NCBI RefSeq assembly: GCF_003626635.1
Contig: NZ_RAZT01000004.1
Span: forward strand, 248,001-312,000
Length of the DNA: 64,000 bases
Reading direction: 5' to 3'
Origin: Micromonospora musae
GTDB taxonomy: Bacteria; Actinomycetota; Actinomycetes; Mycobacteriales; Micromonosporaceae
Shown here: one piece after another, positions 50,513-57,863 of the stretch
Layout of the letters: each line of letters begins with the position of its first letter
Position numbering within the stretch: the first letter of the stretch is position 1
Translations under genes and position numbers: made by a program
The notes under the pieces: generated by a model
What the model saw: only the letters and a program-made list of their open reading frames with translations
What the model was told of the DNA's origin: nothing
Databases searched by the model: none

Positions 50513-53236
50513 GTGCCCCGTACCACCGACAGCCCGGCGCTACGCGGCCGCAGACGAGAGACCGACCTGCTCAACGGCCTGCTCCGGGAGGTCCGCGCCG
50601 GAAACAGCCGGGTGCTGGTGCTGCGCGGCGAGTCGGGCGCCGGCAAGACGGCACTGCTGGACTACCTGACCGAGCATGCCCGGACCAACCGCCTGACCCG
50701 GGTCGGCGGGGTCGAGCCGGAGTCCGAGATCGCCTACTCCGCGCTGCAGCATCTCTGCGCGCCGCTGCTGGACCACCTCGACCGACTCCCCGAGCCGCAG
50801 CGCGCCGCCCTCTCCGTCGCCTTCGGGCGCAGCGTCGGCGAACCCCCGGAGGGGCTGCTCGTCGGGCTCGCCGTGCTCGGGCTCCTCGCGGAGGCGGCCT
50901 CGGAGCAGCCGCTGGTCTGCATCGTCGACGACGTGCAGTGGCTGGACCGGATGTCCGAGGTCATCCTCACCTTCGTCGCCCGCCGCCTGGACGCCGAGTC
51001 GGTCGCGCTGGTCTTCGCCGTCCGCAGCCCCGGCGACGAGCAGATCCTCGGTGGGCTGCCGGAGCTGCGTGTCGAAGGGCTGCCCGCCCCGGACGCGCGG
51101 GCACTGCTGGACTCGGTGCTACCGGGACCTGTCGACGACCACGTACGCGACCGCATCGTCGCCGAGACCCGCGGCAACCCGCTGGCGCTGCTCGAACTGC
51201 CGCGCGGCCTCAACCCGGCGGAGCTGGCCTTCGGCTTCGGTGCCCAGAGCGCGACCCCGCTGGCCGGTCGGGTGGAGGAGGGGTTCCAGCGACGGATCGC
51301 CGCGCTGCCGGCGCAGACCCGCCGGCTGCTGCTCACCGCCGCCGTCGAGCCGGTCGGCGACGTCCCCCTGCTGTGGCGTGCGCTCGACCGGCTGGGCCTC
51401 CGGCCGGACGCCGCCGCGCCGGCCGAGGCGGCCGGCCTGGTCGAGTTCGGCGCCCGGGTCCGCTTCCGCCACCCACTGGTCCGCTCGGCGAGCTGGCGGT
51501 CGGCCGACGCCGCCGAGCTGCGCGACGTGCACCGCGCCCTGGCCGAGGCGACCGACCCGCGGCGGGACCCCGACCGCCGCGCCTGGCACCGCGCGCACGC
51601 CGCCGTCGGCCCGGACGAGGAGGTCGCCGGTGAGCTGGAGCGCTCCGCCGACCGGGCACTCGCCCGAGGTGGCCGAGCCGCGGCGGCGGCCTTCCTCGAA
51701 CGGGCGGCCGAACTCACCCCGGACCCGACCCCGCGCGCCGCGCGTACCCTCGCCGCGGCGCAGGCCCAGCTCCAGGCGGGCGCCCCGGCCGAAGCGGCGG
51801 AGTTGCTGGCCGCCGCGGAACTCGGCCCGCTCGACGAGCTGCAGCACGCCGAGGTCGCCCGGCTGCGCGCCCAGGTCGCGTTCACCCTCAACCCGGGGCG
51901 GGCCGCCGGACCGGCGCTGCTCTCCGCCGCCCGCCGCCTCGCCGACCTCGACGTTCACGCCGCCCGCGCCGCCTACCTCAGCGCGGTGGGCGCCGCCGTG
52001 CACGCCGGCCGGACCGGCGGCGACGACCTGCGCCGAGCCGCCCAGGCGGCCCGTGGCGTCCTGGCCGGCGACGACGCGACGGGTCTGCTGCTGACCGGGC
52101 TCACCACCTTCAGCCTCGACGGGTACGCGACCGCCGTACCGGGGTTGCGCCGAGCGCTCGACGCGCTGACCGCGGACGAGGACCTGTCCCTGCTGTGGCT
52201 GGCCGCGCCGGTGGCGCACGAGGTGTGGGAGGACGAGGCCTGGTACCGGCTCACGGAACAGGCGGTCCGCTTCGCCCGCGCCACCGGTTCGCTGTCCCTG
52301 CTGCCGACGGCGCTGGTCTTCCGCGCCGGTGCCCTGGTCTTCGCGGGCCGCTTCGCCGACGCGTCGGATCTGATCGAGGAGTCCCGCGCGCTCGAGCAGG
52401 CCACCGGGCTGGCCATGCACCCGTCCGCCGCGCTCACCCTGGCGGCACACCGCGGCCGGGAACGTCCCGCGATCGAACTGATCGACGCCACCGTCCGCGA
52501 GGCCGAGGCGCGTGGGCAGGGCCGGCTGATCGGCCTGGCCGGCTACGCCAAGGCGGTGCTCTTCAACGGCCTCGGCCAGTATCCGGCCGCGCTGGCGGCC
52601 GCCCGGTCGGCGGTCGAACACCCGGACCTCGGCGTCTTCAGCTGGACGCTCGGCGAGCTGGTCGAGGCCGCCACCCGCGCCGGGGAGACCGGGGTGGCCG
52701 CCGAGGCCCGCGACCGTCTCGCCGAGCGCACCGGCCCCGCCGGTACGGCCTGGGCGCGGGGCGCACAGGCCCTCGCCGACGCGCTCACGGCGGCCCCTCA
52801 GCACGCCGAGGCGCACTACCGGGTGGCGATCGAGCGGCTCACCGGCACCCGGCTCGGGCTGCAGTCGGCCCGGGCCCGCCTGCTCTACGGCGAGTGGCTG
52901 CGCCGGGAGAACCGGCGCGGCGACGCCCGGACGCAGCTCCGCGACGCGTACGAGACGTTCGCCACGGCAGGGGCGGAGGGCTTCGCCGAGCGGGCCGGCC
53001 GGGAACTCGGCGCCACCGGGGAGACGGTCCGCAGGCGGGCCGCCGACGTGCCCGTCGAGCTGACCCCGCAGGAGTCGCAGATCGCGCGCCTGGCCGTGGC
53101 GGGACGGACCAACCCGGAGATCGGCGCGGTGCTCTTCCTCAGCCCGCGTACCGTCGAGTGGCATCTGCGCAAGGTCTTCACCAAGCTCGGCATCACCTCC
53201 CGCCGGGAGCTGGCCGCGGCGCTGCGGGAGCGGTGA
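50513..53236 (+). CDS. LAL-type LuxR-family transcriptional regulator
   Basis: 907 residues. N-terminal AAA ATPase with Walker A GESGAGKTALL (about residues 39-49) and Walker B VCIVDDVQWLD; a long central helical repeat region (about 350-830) probably TPR-like; a C-terminal LuxR HTH (LTPQESQIARLAVAGRTNPEIG, then SPRTVEWHLRKVF). LAL proteins (MalT-like) are large ATP-dependent activators. GTG at 50513 is placed just before the conserved ATPase start; the long open frame upstream is antisense to the ABC ATPase gene. It is followed by a palindrome that recurs before the esterase gene, so it is the best candidate regulator of that pair. Confidence 0.92.
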   Translation: MPRTTDSPALRGRRRETDLLNGLLREVRAGNSRVLVLRGESGAGKTALLDYLTEHARTNRLTRVGGVEPESEIAYSALQHLCAPLLDHLDRLPEPQRAALSVAFGRSVGEPPEGLLVGLAVLGLLAEAASEQPLVCIVDDVQWLDRMSEVILTFVARRLDAESVALVFAVRSPGDEQILGGLPELRVEGLPAPDARALLDSVLPGPVDDHVRDRIVAETRGNPLALLELPRGLNPAELAFGFGAQSATPLAGRVEEGFQRRIAALPAQTRRLLLTAAVEPVGDVPLLWRALDRLGLRPDAAAPAEAAGLVEFGARVRFRHPLVRSASWRSADAAELRDVHRALAEATDPRRDPDRRAWHRAHAAVGPDEEVAGELERSADRALARGGRAAAAAFLERAAELTPDPTPRAARTLAAAQAQLQAGAPAEAAELLAAAELGPLDELQHAEVARLRAQVAFTLNPGRAAGPALLSAARRLADLDVHAARAAYLSAVGAAVHAGRTGGDDLRRAAQAARGVLAGDDATGLLLTGLTTFSLDGYATAVPGLRRALDALTADEDLSLLWLAAPVAHEVWEDEAWYRLTEQAVRFARATGSLSLLPTALVFRAGALVFAGRFADASDLIEESRALEQATGLAMHPSAALTLAAHRGRERPAIELIDATVREAEARGQGRLIGLAGYAKAVLFNGLGQYPAALAAARSAVEHPDLGVFSWTLGELVEAATRAGETGVAAEARDRLAERTGPAGTAWARGAQALADALTAAPQHAEAHYRVAIERLTGTRLGLQSARARLLYGEWLRRENRRGDARTQLRDAYETFATAGAEGFAERAGRELGATGETVRRRAADVPVELTPQESQIARLAVAGRTNPEIGAVLFLSPRTVEWHLRKVFTKLGITSRRELAAALRER

Positions 53237-53244
53237 CCCGGGGT

Positions 53245-53269
53245 CGCCCCAGGGTGTCTCCCTGGGGCG
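53245..53269 (+). promoter_or_regulatory. Shared palindrome, copy 1, upstream of the VOC gene
   Basis: CGCCCCAGGG-TGTCT-CCCTGGGGCG, perfect 10-bp arms, starting 8 bases after the LAL stop and ending 68 bases before the VOC start. The same arms and spacer occur, in the same orientation relative to the gene, before the esterase gene (55612-55635). It could also serve as the LAL terminator. Confidence 0.7.
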
Positions 53270-53299
53270 AGCGCACCCGGCGGCGCGCGAGGGTGGGTG

Positions 53300-53321
53300 C
53301 CGGATGCCGGAGGGCATCCGG
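53300..53321 (+). other. Hairpin in the VOC gene leader
   Basis: CCGGATGCC-GGAG-GGCATCCGG: perfect 9-bp stem with a 4-base loop, ending about 8 bases before the ribosome site of the VOC gene. Could be an attenuator or an mRNA-stabilising stem. Confidence 0.4.
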
Positions 53322-53337
53322 ATTCGCGCAGGAGGAC

Positions 53338-53787
53338 ATGATGGTGGACTACCAACTTGAGCTGATCGTGTTGCCGGTGGCGGACGTCGATCGGGCCAAG
53401 GAGTTCTACACCCGGCTCGGCTTCCGTGAGGACCTCGACTACGTCGGCGGCGAGGGCTTCCGGGTGGTGCACTTCACCCCGCCGGGCTCGCACTGCTCGA
53501 TCGTGATCGGCGAGGGCATCGGCACCGCCGCGCCGGGTTCGACGGAGAACGTGCACCTGATCGTCAGCGACATCGAGGAGGCCCGCGCCGACCTGCTCGG
53601 GCGGGGTGTCGAGGTCAGCGAGATCTTCCACGACGCGGACGGGGTCTTCCACCACGCCGGTACCGAGAAGCGCGTGCCCGGCCTCTACCCCGGCCGGCGC
53701 TCGTACGGCTCGTTCGCCTCGTTCACCGACCCGGACGGCAACCAGTTCATGCTCCAGGAGATCACCGAACGCCTGCCCGGCCGCTGA
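53338..53787 (+). CDS. VOC-family (glyoxalase/dioxygenase fold) protein
   Basis: 149 residues, a single vicinal-oxygen-chelate domain with two beta-alpha-beta-beta-beta modules: LELIVLPVADVDRAKEFYTRLGF begins module 1 (seen as VADVDRAKEFYTRLG), and YGSFASFTDPDGNQFMLQE ends module 2, with Glu of MLQE as a metal-ligand candidate. VOC proteins include glyoxalases, extradiol dioxygenases and resistance proteins; the substrate is not evident. Two adjacent ATGs (53338, 53341) follow GGAGGAC; the second has better spacing. Upstream palindrome is shared with the esterase gene, suggesting joint control. Two terminators follow. Confidence 0.92.
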   Translation: MMVDYQLELIVLPVADVDRAKEFYTRLGFREDLDYVGGEGFRVVHFTPPGSHCSIVIGEGIGTAAPGSTENVHLIVSDIEEARADLLGRGVEVSEIFHDADGVFHHAGTEKRVPGLYPGRRSYGSFASFTDPDGNQFMLQEITERLPGR

Positions 53788-53805
53788 GCCGCCGCCCCGC
53801 ACTGC

Positions 53806-53844
53806 CGGCGTCCGCCTACCGCTCTTCGCGGTCGGCGGACGCCG
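53806..53844 (+). terminator. Terminator after the VOC gene
   Basis: CGGCGTCCGCC-T-ACCGC pairs with GCGGT-C-GGCGGACGCCG around a 5-base loop (16 bp with one internal mismatch), 19 bases after the stop. Confidence 0.75.
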
Positions 53845-53925
53845 TCTGTCGTTTCCGCCGGTTTCCCGGAGAGCGCCCCGGGACGATCCCACCCCGGTGC
53901 TGGTCTTTTCCGCGCCGTCACGACG

Positions 53926-53959
53926 GCGGTGGCCCCGGGGTTCTCCCCAGGGCCACCGC
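53926..53959. terminator. Second convergent terminator, before the esterase stop
   Basis: GCGGTGGCCCCGGGG (53926-53940) pairs with CCCCAGGGCCACCGC (53945-53959), one G-U-type mismatch, loop TTCT. It lies 18 bases past the esterase stop on the minus strand. Confidence 0.75.
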
Positions 53960-53977
53960 GTGTGGTTGCTACTCCGG

Positions 53978-55579
53978 TCAGGCGGGGGTGCAGCGGTAGC
54001 TGGCGGCCGAGTCCGGGTCGCCGTGGCCGAGGTAGCGGGTCACCTGCGGGTAGCGGCACACGTTCCGGGTGACCGTCTCGCCGTCCGCGCCGGTGGTCGC
54101 GGCGGCGAGGGTGGCCGGAGCCTCACCCTTCTCCACCCAGTCGACCAGCGCGCCCAGGTCGTCGACCGGGTAGGCGCCCGGCCCGCCACCGCAGTGGTTC
54201 ACGCCGGGCAGGAGGAAGAGCCGGTAGAAGTCGTCGACCTTCCGGTCACCGCCCAGGAGGCGGTTGACCCGCTCCCGGTAGTCGACGGTGCCCTGCGTCG
54301 GGATGAGCTCGTCGGTCTGACCGTGCCAGCTCAGCAGCTTGCCGCCCGCCTTCGCGAATGCCCGCAGGTTCGCCTCGTCGGTGCCGATCACGTCGTTGAA
54401 CTGTCGCTGTGACGCGCGGAAGAGCTGCGCGAACGACCGGTAGGTGAGCTTCGTGGTGTCGAAGGACGGGTCCTGCGTCACGAAGTACTGCGCCCAGAGG
54501 TCGGCGACCTTGAAGGGTCCGCCGTAGGCGGCGAGGGCGGCCAGGCTCGCGCCCTTGTTCGGCCCGTACCAGAGCTTCTTCCCACTGGGGGAGACCGGCC
54601 CGGCCCAGATCTTGCGGACGGCGTCGGCGGTCGCCGCCGAGATGGTGATCTTCCTGCCTTCGCAGACGACGGTGGTGCCGACCAGCCGGCGGGCGTCCCA
54701 GTGGCAGGTCTCCGGGTCGTCGATGATGCCGTTGCTGACCCCGTCGAGGCTGTCGCAGGCCTTGATCGCCGCGTCGGTGAAGGCCTGCAGCTCACACTGG
54801 CTCGGCTGCACCTTCTCCTCGTTGAAGACGGCCTGAGACCAGAGCGTGGCGATGGCGAAGCGGTCCCAGTTGATCGCCGGCGCCTTGGCCAGGATGCCCT
54901 GGAAGTCGTTCGGGTGGTCCTGGGCCTCGGTGTAGCCCTGCCGGCCGCCGGTGGAGCAGCCGTTCCAGTACGCGTAGCGCACCGCCTTGCCGTAGAACCG
55001 CTTCGCCACGTCCTTGCCGACGACGGCCATGTCGTGCAGCGAGCGGGAGGCGAAGTTCTCCAGCAGCGGGGCGTTGACGGTGCCGGTGGGGGTGAGGGCC
55101 CAGCCGCTCACGTCGAGCGGGTTCGCGCCGACGCCCGCGTCGGTTGCCGCGGCGACGTAGCCGTCCTTCACCGCCGCGACCAGCGGTGCGCCGAGATCAC
55201 CGGCGAGGTAGGCGCTGCCGCCGGTGGCCTGGAAGCGGCCCGTCCACCTCTTCGGGTCCTGCGGCAGAGAGACCTTGACGGCGACGTGGTCGTTCGCGTC
55301 ACCGTGGGTCAGCGTGACAGTGACGTCGCATCTGGCCGGGACGTCCGTGATCGGCGGGGGAGTGGGCAGCGGGGGCGCGTCTGGGAAGGTGACAGTCCCA
55401 CCGGCCTGCGCGACGGCGGTCACCGACTCCACAGTGGCGCCGGGCGGCGCGGTGACGGGCATCGCGGCGCACGAGGTGACGACGGGTCCGTGGGGTACGG
55501 GGCCGGCGTGGGCGGCCATCGGGATCAGCGCCGCCACGGCGGGGACCGCCGCCAGCGCGAGGATCAGGCTTCGTTTCAT
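53978..55579 (-). CDS. Secreted tannase/feruloyl-esterase-family hydrolase
   Basis: 533 residues with a Sec signal peptide (to about AAHAG, residue 26). Catalytic triad of the family: Ser in NGCSTGGRQG, Asp in HGQTDELIP and His in GVNHCGGGPG; the Cys next to both Ser and His form the CS-D-HC disulfide motif that defines the family. Such enzymes split gallate or hydroxycinnamate esters from plant material, which suits the arabinan-degrading genes elsewhere in the window. ATG at 55579 follows GAGGGTGAG. The palindrome 33 bases upstream is the same as before the VOC gene. A TetR gene lies upstream on the same strand. Confidence 0.92.
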   Translation of the reverse strand: MKRSLILALAAVPAVAALIPMAAHAGPVPHGPVVTSCAAMPVTAPPGATVESVTAVAQAGGTVTFPDAPPLPTPPPITDVPARCDVTVTLTHGDANDHVAVKVSLPQDPKRWTGRFQATGGSAYLAGDLGAPLVAAVKDGYVAAATDAGVGANPLDVSGWALTPTGTVNAPLLENFASRSLHDMAVVGKDVAKRFYGKAVRYAYWNGCSTGGRQGYTEAQDHPNDFQGILAKAPAINWDRFAIATLWSQAVFNEEKVQPSQCELQAFTDAAIKACDSLDGVSNGIIDDPETCHWDARRLVGTTVVCEGRKITISAATADAVRKIWAGPVSPSGKKLWYGPNKGASLAALAAYGGPFKVADLWAQYFVTQDPSFDTTKLTYRSFAQLFRASQRQFNDVIGTDEANLRAFAKAGGKLLSWHGQTDELIPTQGTVDYRERVNRLLGGDRKVDDFYRLFLLPGVNHCGGGPGAYPVDDLGALVDWVEKGEAPATLAAATTGADGETVTRNVCRYPQVTRYLGHGDPDSAASYRCTPA

Positions 55580-55611
55580 GCCGCTCACCCTCACCCGGCA
55601 CGGGACGGCAT

Positions 55612-55635
55612 CGCCCCAGGGAGACACCCTGGGGC
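55612..55635 (-). promoter_or_regulatory. Shared palindrome, copy 2, upstream of the esterase gene
   Basis: Read on the minus strand: GCCCCAGGG-TGTCT-CCCTGGGGCG. Arms, spacer and the following GA are the same as copy 1 at 53245-53269, in the same orientation relative to the gene downstream. It lies between the TetR stop and the esterase start. Confidence 0.75.
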
Positions 55636-55692
55636 ACCCCCGTGACAGGGCTCGGGCGGCGCGGCGCCGCGCACCTCCACCGCGTGGCCCGG

Positions 55693-56391
55693 CTAGGCGC
55701 CGGGCGTCGGCGGCTCCGCCGCCAGCAGGCCGCCGACCACGACGAGAAGGGCGCGGCTGAGCCGGGCGGTGAAGTCGACCCGGGAGTGGGCCAGCAGCGG
55801 GTCCTCGACGGCCTCCACCACGGCGGGCGAGGGGTTGGCGAACGGCCAGAACCCGGCCACCAGCACGATCGTCAGGGATACGAGCTCCCGGGACGCGGGC
55901 CCGGTCAGCGCGGGAATGCGTTCGCGCAGCAGCCCGGCCAACCTGACCTGCAGCTCCGCGTGGGTGAGTTTGAAGGCACGGACGGCATCCGTGGAGATGT
56001 TGCGCTCCAGTTCGGTGCCGAGCGCGCTCCAGAGTTCGCAGATCAACGGGCGGCGAGCCAGCGACCCGGCCAGGGCGTCCAGCACGGCGTCGGGCGACGG
56101 CGGCTCGGCGGGTGAGGCGGCCGGCAGTTCGGCGGGAAGGTCGTCGAGCCACTCGTCGAGCGCTTCGTTGAGCAGCGCGAAGAAGACCGCCTCACGGGTC
56201 TCGAAGTAGCGGACGACGTTCGTCTTCGAGAGCCCGACGCGCCGGGCCAGCTCACGCAGGCTGATCTCGCTCACCGGCGACTCGGCCAGGAGTTGGGCCG
56301 CCGCACCGAGGATGACTCGCCGGCGTGCCTCGCGCTGCTCCGGATTCCGGGCGCGCTGGAAGTTCAACTGCTCACCGGTGCCACTCATCAT
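55693..56391 (-). CDS. TetR-family transcriptional regulator
   Basis: 232 residues. HTH: ELARRVGLSKTNVVRYFETREAVF (recognition helix SKTNVVRYF, about residues 54-62). The C-terminal domain resembles TetR_C_17-type regulators (ALLNEALDEWLDDLP). Two adjacent ATGs at 56391 and 56388 follow GAGG. It lies upstream of the esterase gene and has an SDR gene behind it, so it could control either; the inverted repeat at 56480-56503 is its likely own site. Confidence 0.92.
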   Translation of the reverse strand: MMSGTGEQLNFQRARNPEQREARRRVILGAAAQLLAESPVSEISLRELARRVGLSKTNVVRYFETREAVFFALLNEALDEWLDDLPAELPAASPAEPPSPDAVLDALAGSLARRPLICELWSALGTELERNISTDAVRAFKLTHAELQVRLAGLLRERIPALTGPASRELVSLTIVLVAGFWPFANPSPAVVEAVEDPLLAHSRVDFTARLSRALLVVVGGLLAAEPPTPGA

Positions 56392-56479
56392 CCGTACCTC
56401 GGTCGATCCGGCGCGCGTTGAGCGCCGCCGGCCGCAACCATACGTCAAGGGGCCTGACTCCGTGGTGCTCGCGGACCGC

Positions 56480-56503
56480 CTCCGACCTGGTGATAGGTCG
56501 GAG
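56480..56503. promoter_or_regulatory. Inverted repeat upstream of the TetR gene
   Basis: CTCCGACCT-GGTGAT-AGGTCGGAG: perfect 9-bp arms, 89 bases before the TetR start. Size and symmetry fit a TetR operator; it could also control nothing but the TetR gene itself. Confidence 0.55.
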
Positions 56504-56530
56504 CGCAGGAGCCGATGGGGTTGCCCGCTC

Positions 56531-56563
56531 GCCCTCCCCGGCCGGTGACCGGCCGGGAAGGGC
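56531..56563 (-). terminator. Terminator after the SDR gene
   Basis: GCCCTCCCCGGCCGG (56531-56545) pairs with CCGGCCGGGAAGGGC (56549-56563), one mismatch, loop TGA, 43 bases past the SDR stop on the minus strand. Confidence 0.75.
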
Positions 56564-56606
56564 GCGCGGAGCGGTCAGGCGAGCCGCGTCCGGGCGACGG
56601 CGCCGT

Positions 56607-57437
56607 TCACTCGTCGAAGGCGATCGACTCGCTCACCGTCCGCCACTTGGCGTCCGAGGCGGCGAGGTCCGCCGCCACGGACTGCGCGACCGCGAACGCG
56701 TCGGCGCCGAGCAGCAGCCGCCGCGGCGGATCCGGGGACTCCACCACGTCCATGAGCACCTGGGCGACGCGTGCCGGGTCGCCCGGCTGCCGGCCGTTCG
56801 CCGTCCGGTGGCGCTCCACCTGAGCTTCGATGACCGGCTTGTACGCGTCACTGATGGGCAGCATGGTCATCGAGGAGCCGGCCCAGTTCGTCCGCATGCC
56901 GCCCGGCTCGGCGACGGTGACCCTGATGCCGAAGGAGGCGACCTCCTTTCCGAGCACCTCGGAGAAGCCGCCGACCGCCCACTTGGCGGGCTGGTACGCG
57001 CCGAGGCCCGGCACGCCCACCCGTCCACCGACGGAGGAGATCTGGATGATGTGGCCGGCGCCCTGTTCGCGCATGACGGGCAGGGCGGCGCGGGACACGT
57101 TGACCACGCCGAAGAAGTTCGCCTCGATCTGGGCGCGGAACTCCTCCTCGGGCATGTCCTCGATCGAGGCGACGTCCGCGTAGCCGGCGTTGTTGACCAG
57201 CACGTCGAGGCGGCCGAACGCGTCCACGGCGGTGGCGACGGCCGCGCGCGCCGCGGTCGAGTCGGTCACGTCCAAGGCGACGGTGCGGATCCGCTCGCCG
57301 TACTTCTCGACGAGGTCGTCGAGCTGCTCGGGGCGGCGAGCGGTGGCCAGCAGGCGGCCGCCCGCGGCCAGGACGGTTTCGGCGAGTTCGCGGCCCAGAC
57401 CACGAGAGCTCCCGGTGATCAGCCAGACCTTTTCCAT
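56607..57437 (-). CDS. SDR-family oxidoreductase (classical, 17-beta-HSD-like)
   Basis: 276 residues. Rossmann motif TGSSRGLG, NNAG, catalytic Ser in QISSVGGRVGV and a normal YQPAK active site, followed by EPGGMRTNW. Length and the AYQPAKWAVGGFSE segment fit the oxidoreductase group that reduces retinal-, steroid- or aldehyde-like substrates with NADPH. Unlike the two SDRs near 39-40 kb, it has all catalytic residues. ATG at 57437. The TetR gene downstream on the same strand may regulate it, but is separated by a terminator. Confidence 0.93.
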   Translation of the reverse strand: MEKVWLITGSSRGLGRELAETVLAAGGRLLATARRPEQLDDLVEKYGERIRTVALDVTDSTAARAAVATAVDAFGRLDVLVNNAGYADVASIEDMPEEEFRAQIEANFFGVVNVSRAALPVMREQGAGHIIQISSVGGRVGVPGLGAYQPAKWAVGGFSEVLGKEVASFGIRVTVAEPGGMRTNWAGSSMTMLPISDAYKPVIEAQVERHRTANGRQPGDPARVAQVLMDVVESPDPPRRLLLGADAFAVAQSVAADLAASDAKWRTVSESIAFDE

Positions 57438-57717
57438 TGACGTACCCCATTCTCGTGCTGCACCGGATCGTGGTTGCCGTCGATGCCCCGCGTCCGGTGG
57501 ATCAGGTGATCGGAGTGATGTGGCCCGGGCGGGGTCGGCCGAGGCGGCTTTGTCGCACCCTTAGAGGCCAGTGGAACCTTACGTCGGCAAAGATAACGGG
57601 CCAGTGGCCTGATAACAAACGGGCCGGCCCACCGTTGCCCTGCCACCTGCCGCCGAAGGTCGGCTCGGTGCCGGCCGATGAGCTATCCTTCGCCGGTCAC
57701 TGGAGATCGGAGCAGAC
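57438..57717. promoter_or_regulatory. Divergent promoter region of SDR and ABC-F genes
   Basis: A 280-base stretch with no gene. It has a lower-GC core (57560-57620) in which GATAAC occurs at 57592-57597 and 57611-57616, flanking a GGCC-AGT-GGCC inverted repeat; GGCCAGTGG occurs twice. TATCCT at 57684-57689 is a possible -10 for the ABC-F transcript. These look like regulator sites for the SDR gene, but no assignment can be made. Confidence 0.4.
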
Positions 57718-57747
57718 GTGGCAGGTGACGACGACATCTCCGGGTGA
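57718..57747 (+). CDS. Candidate leader peptide of the ABC-F gene
   Basis: GTG at 57718, six bases after GGAG, starts a 9-codon frame (AGDDDISG after the start) ending in TGA. A small hairpin (TCCGGG-TGAGAG-CCCGGA, 57740-57757) covers its stop codon, and GGAGAT near 57702 could pair with ATCTCC in the same hairpin as an alternative fold. Translated leader ORFs with such folds control several actinobacterial antibiotic-resistance ABC-F genes by ribosome stalling. Confidence 0.4.
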   Translation: MAGDDDISG

Positions 57748-57863
57748 GAGCCCGGATCGGCCGCCGACGCGCGCAGGATCGCGCCGTCGCCGCGGCCACC
57801 GTCGTCATGCCCTGCTCCCGCCGGGCGCCGCCGTGCGCGCCCGCGTCTTCTCCGAGGTACTCC

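Noticed and set aside
51119..53317. A 732-codon open frame on the minus strand
   Set aside because: Antisense to the LAL regulator gene and of repetitive Gly/Arg/Val-rich composition.
57679..57729. A 16-codon leader ORF starting at ATG 57679 before the ABC-F gene
   Set aside because: Its second codon region overlaps the likely -10 (TATCCT at 57684-57689), so it would not be in the transcript; the GTG ORF at 57718 is a better leader candidate.
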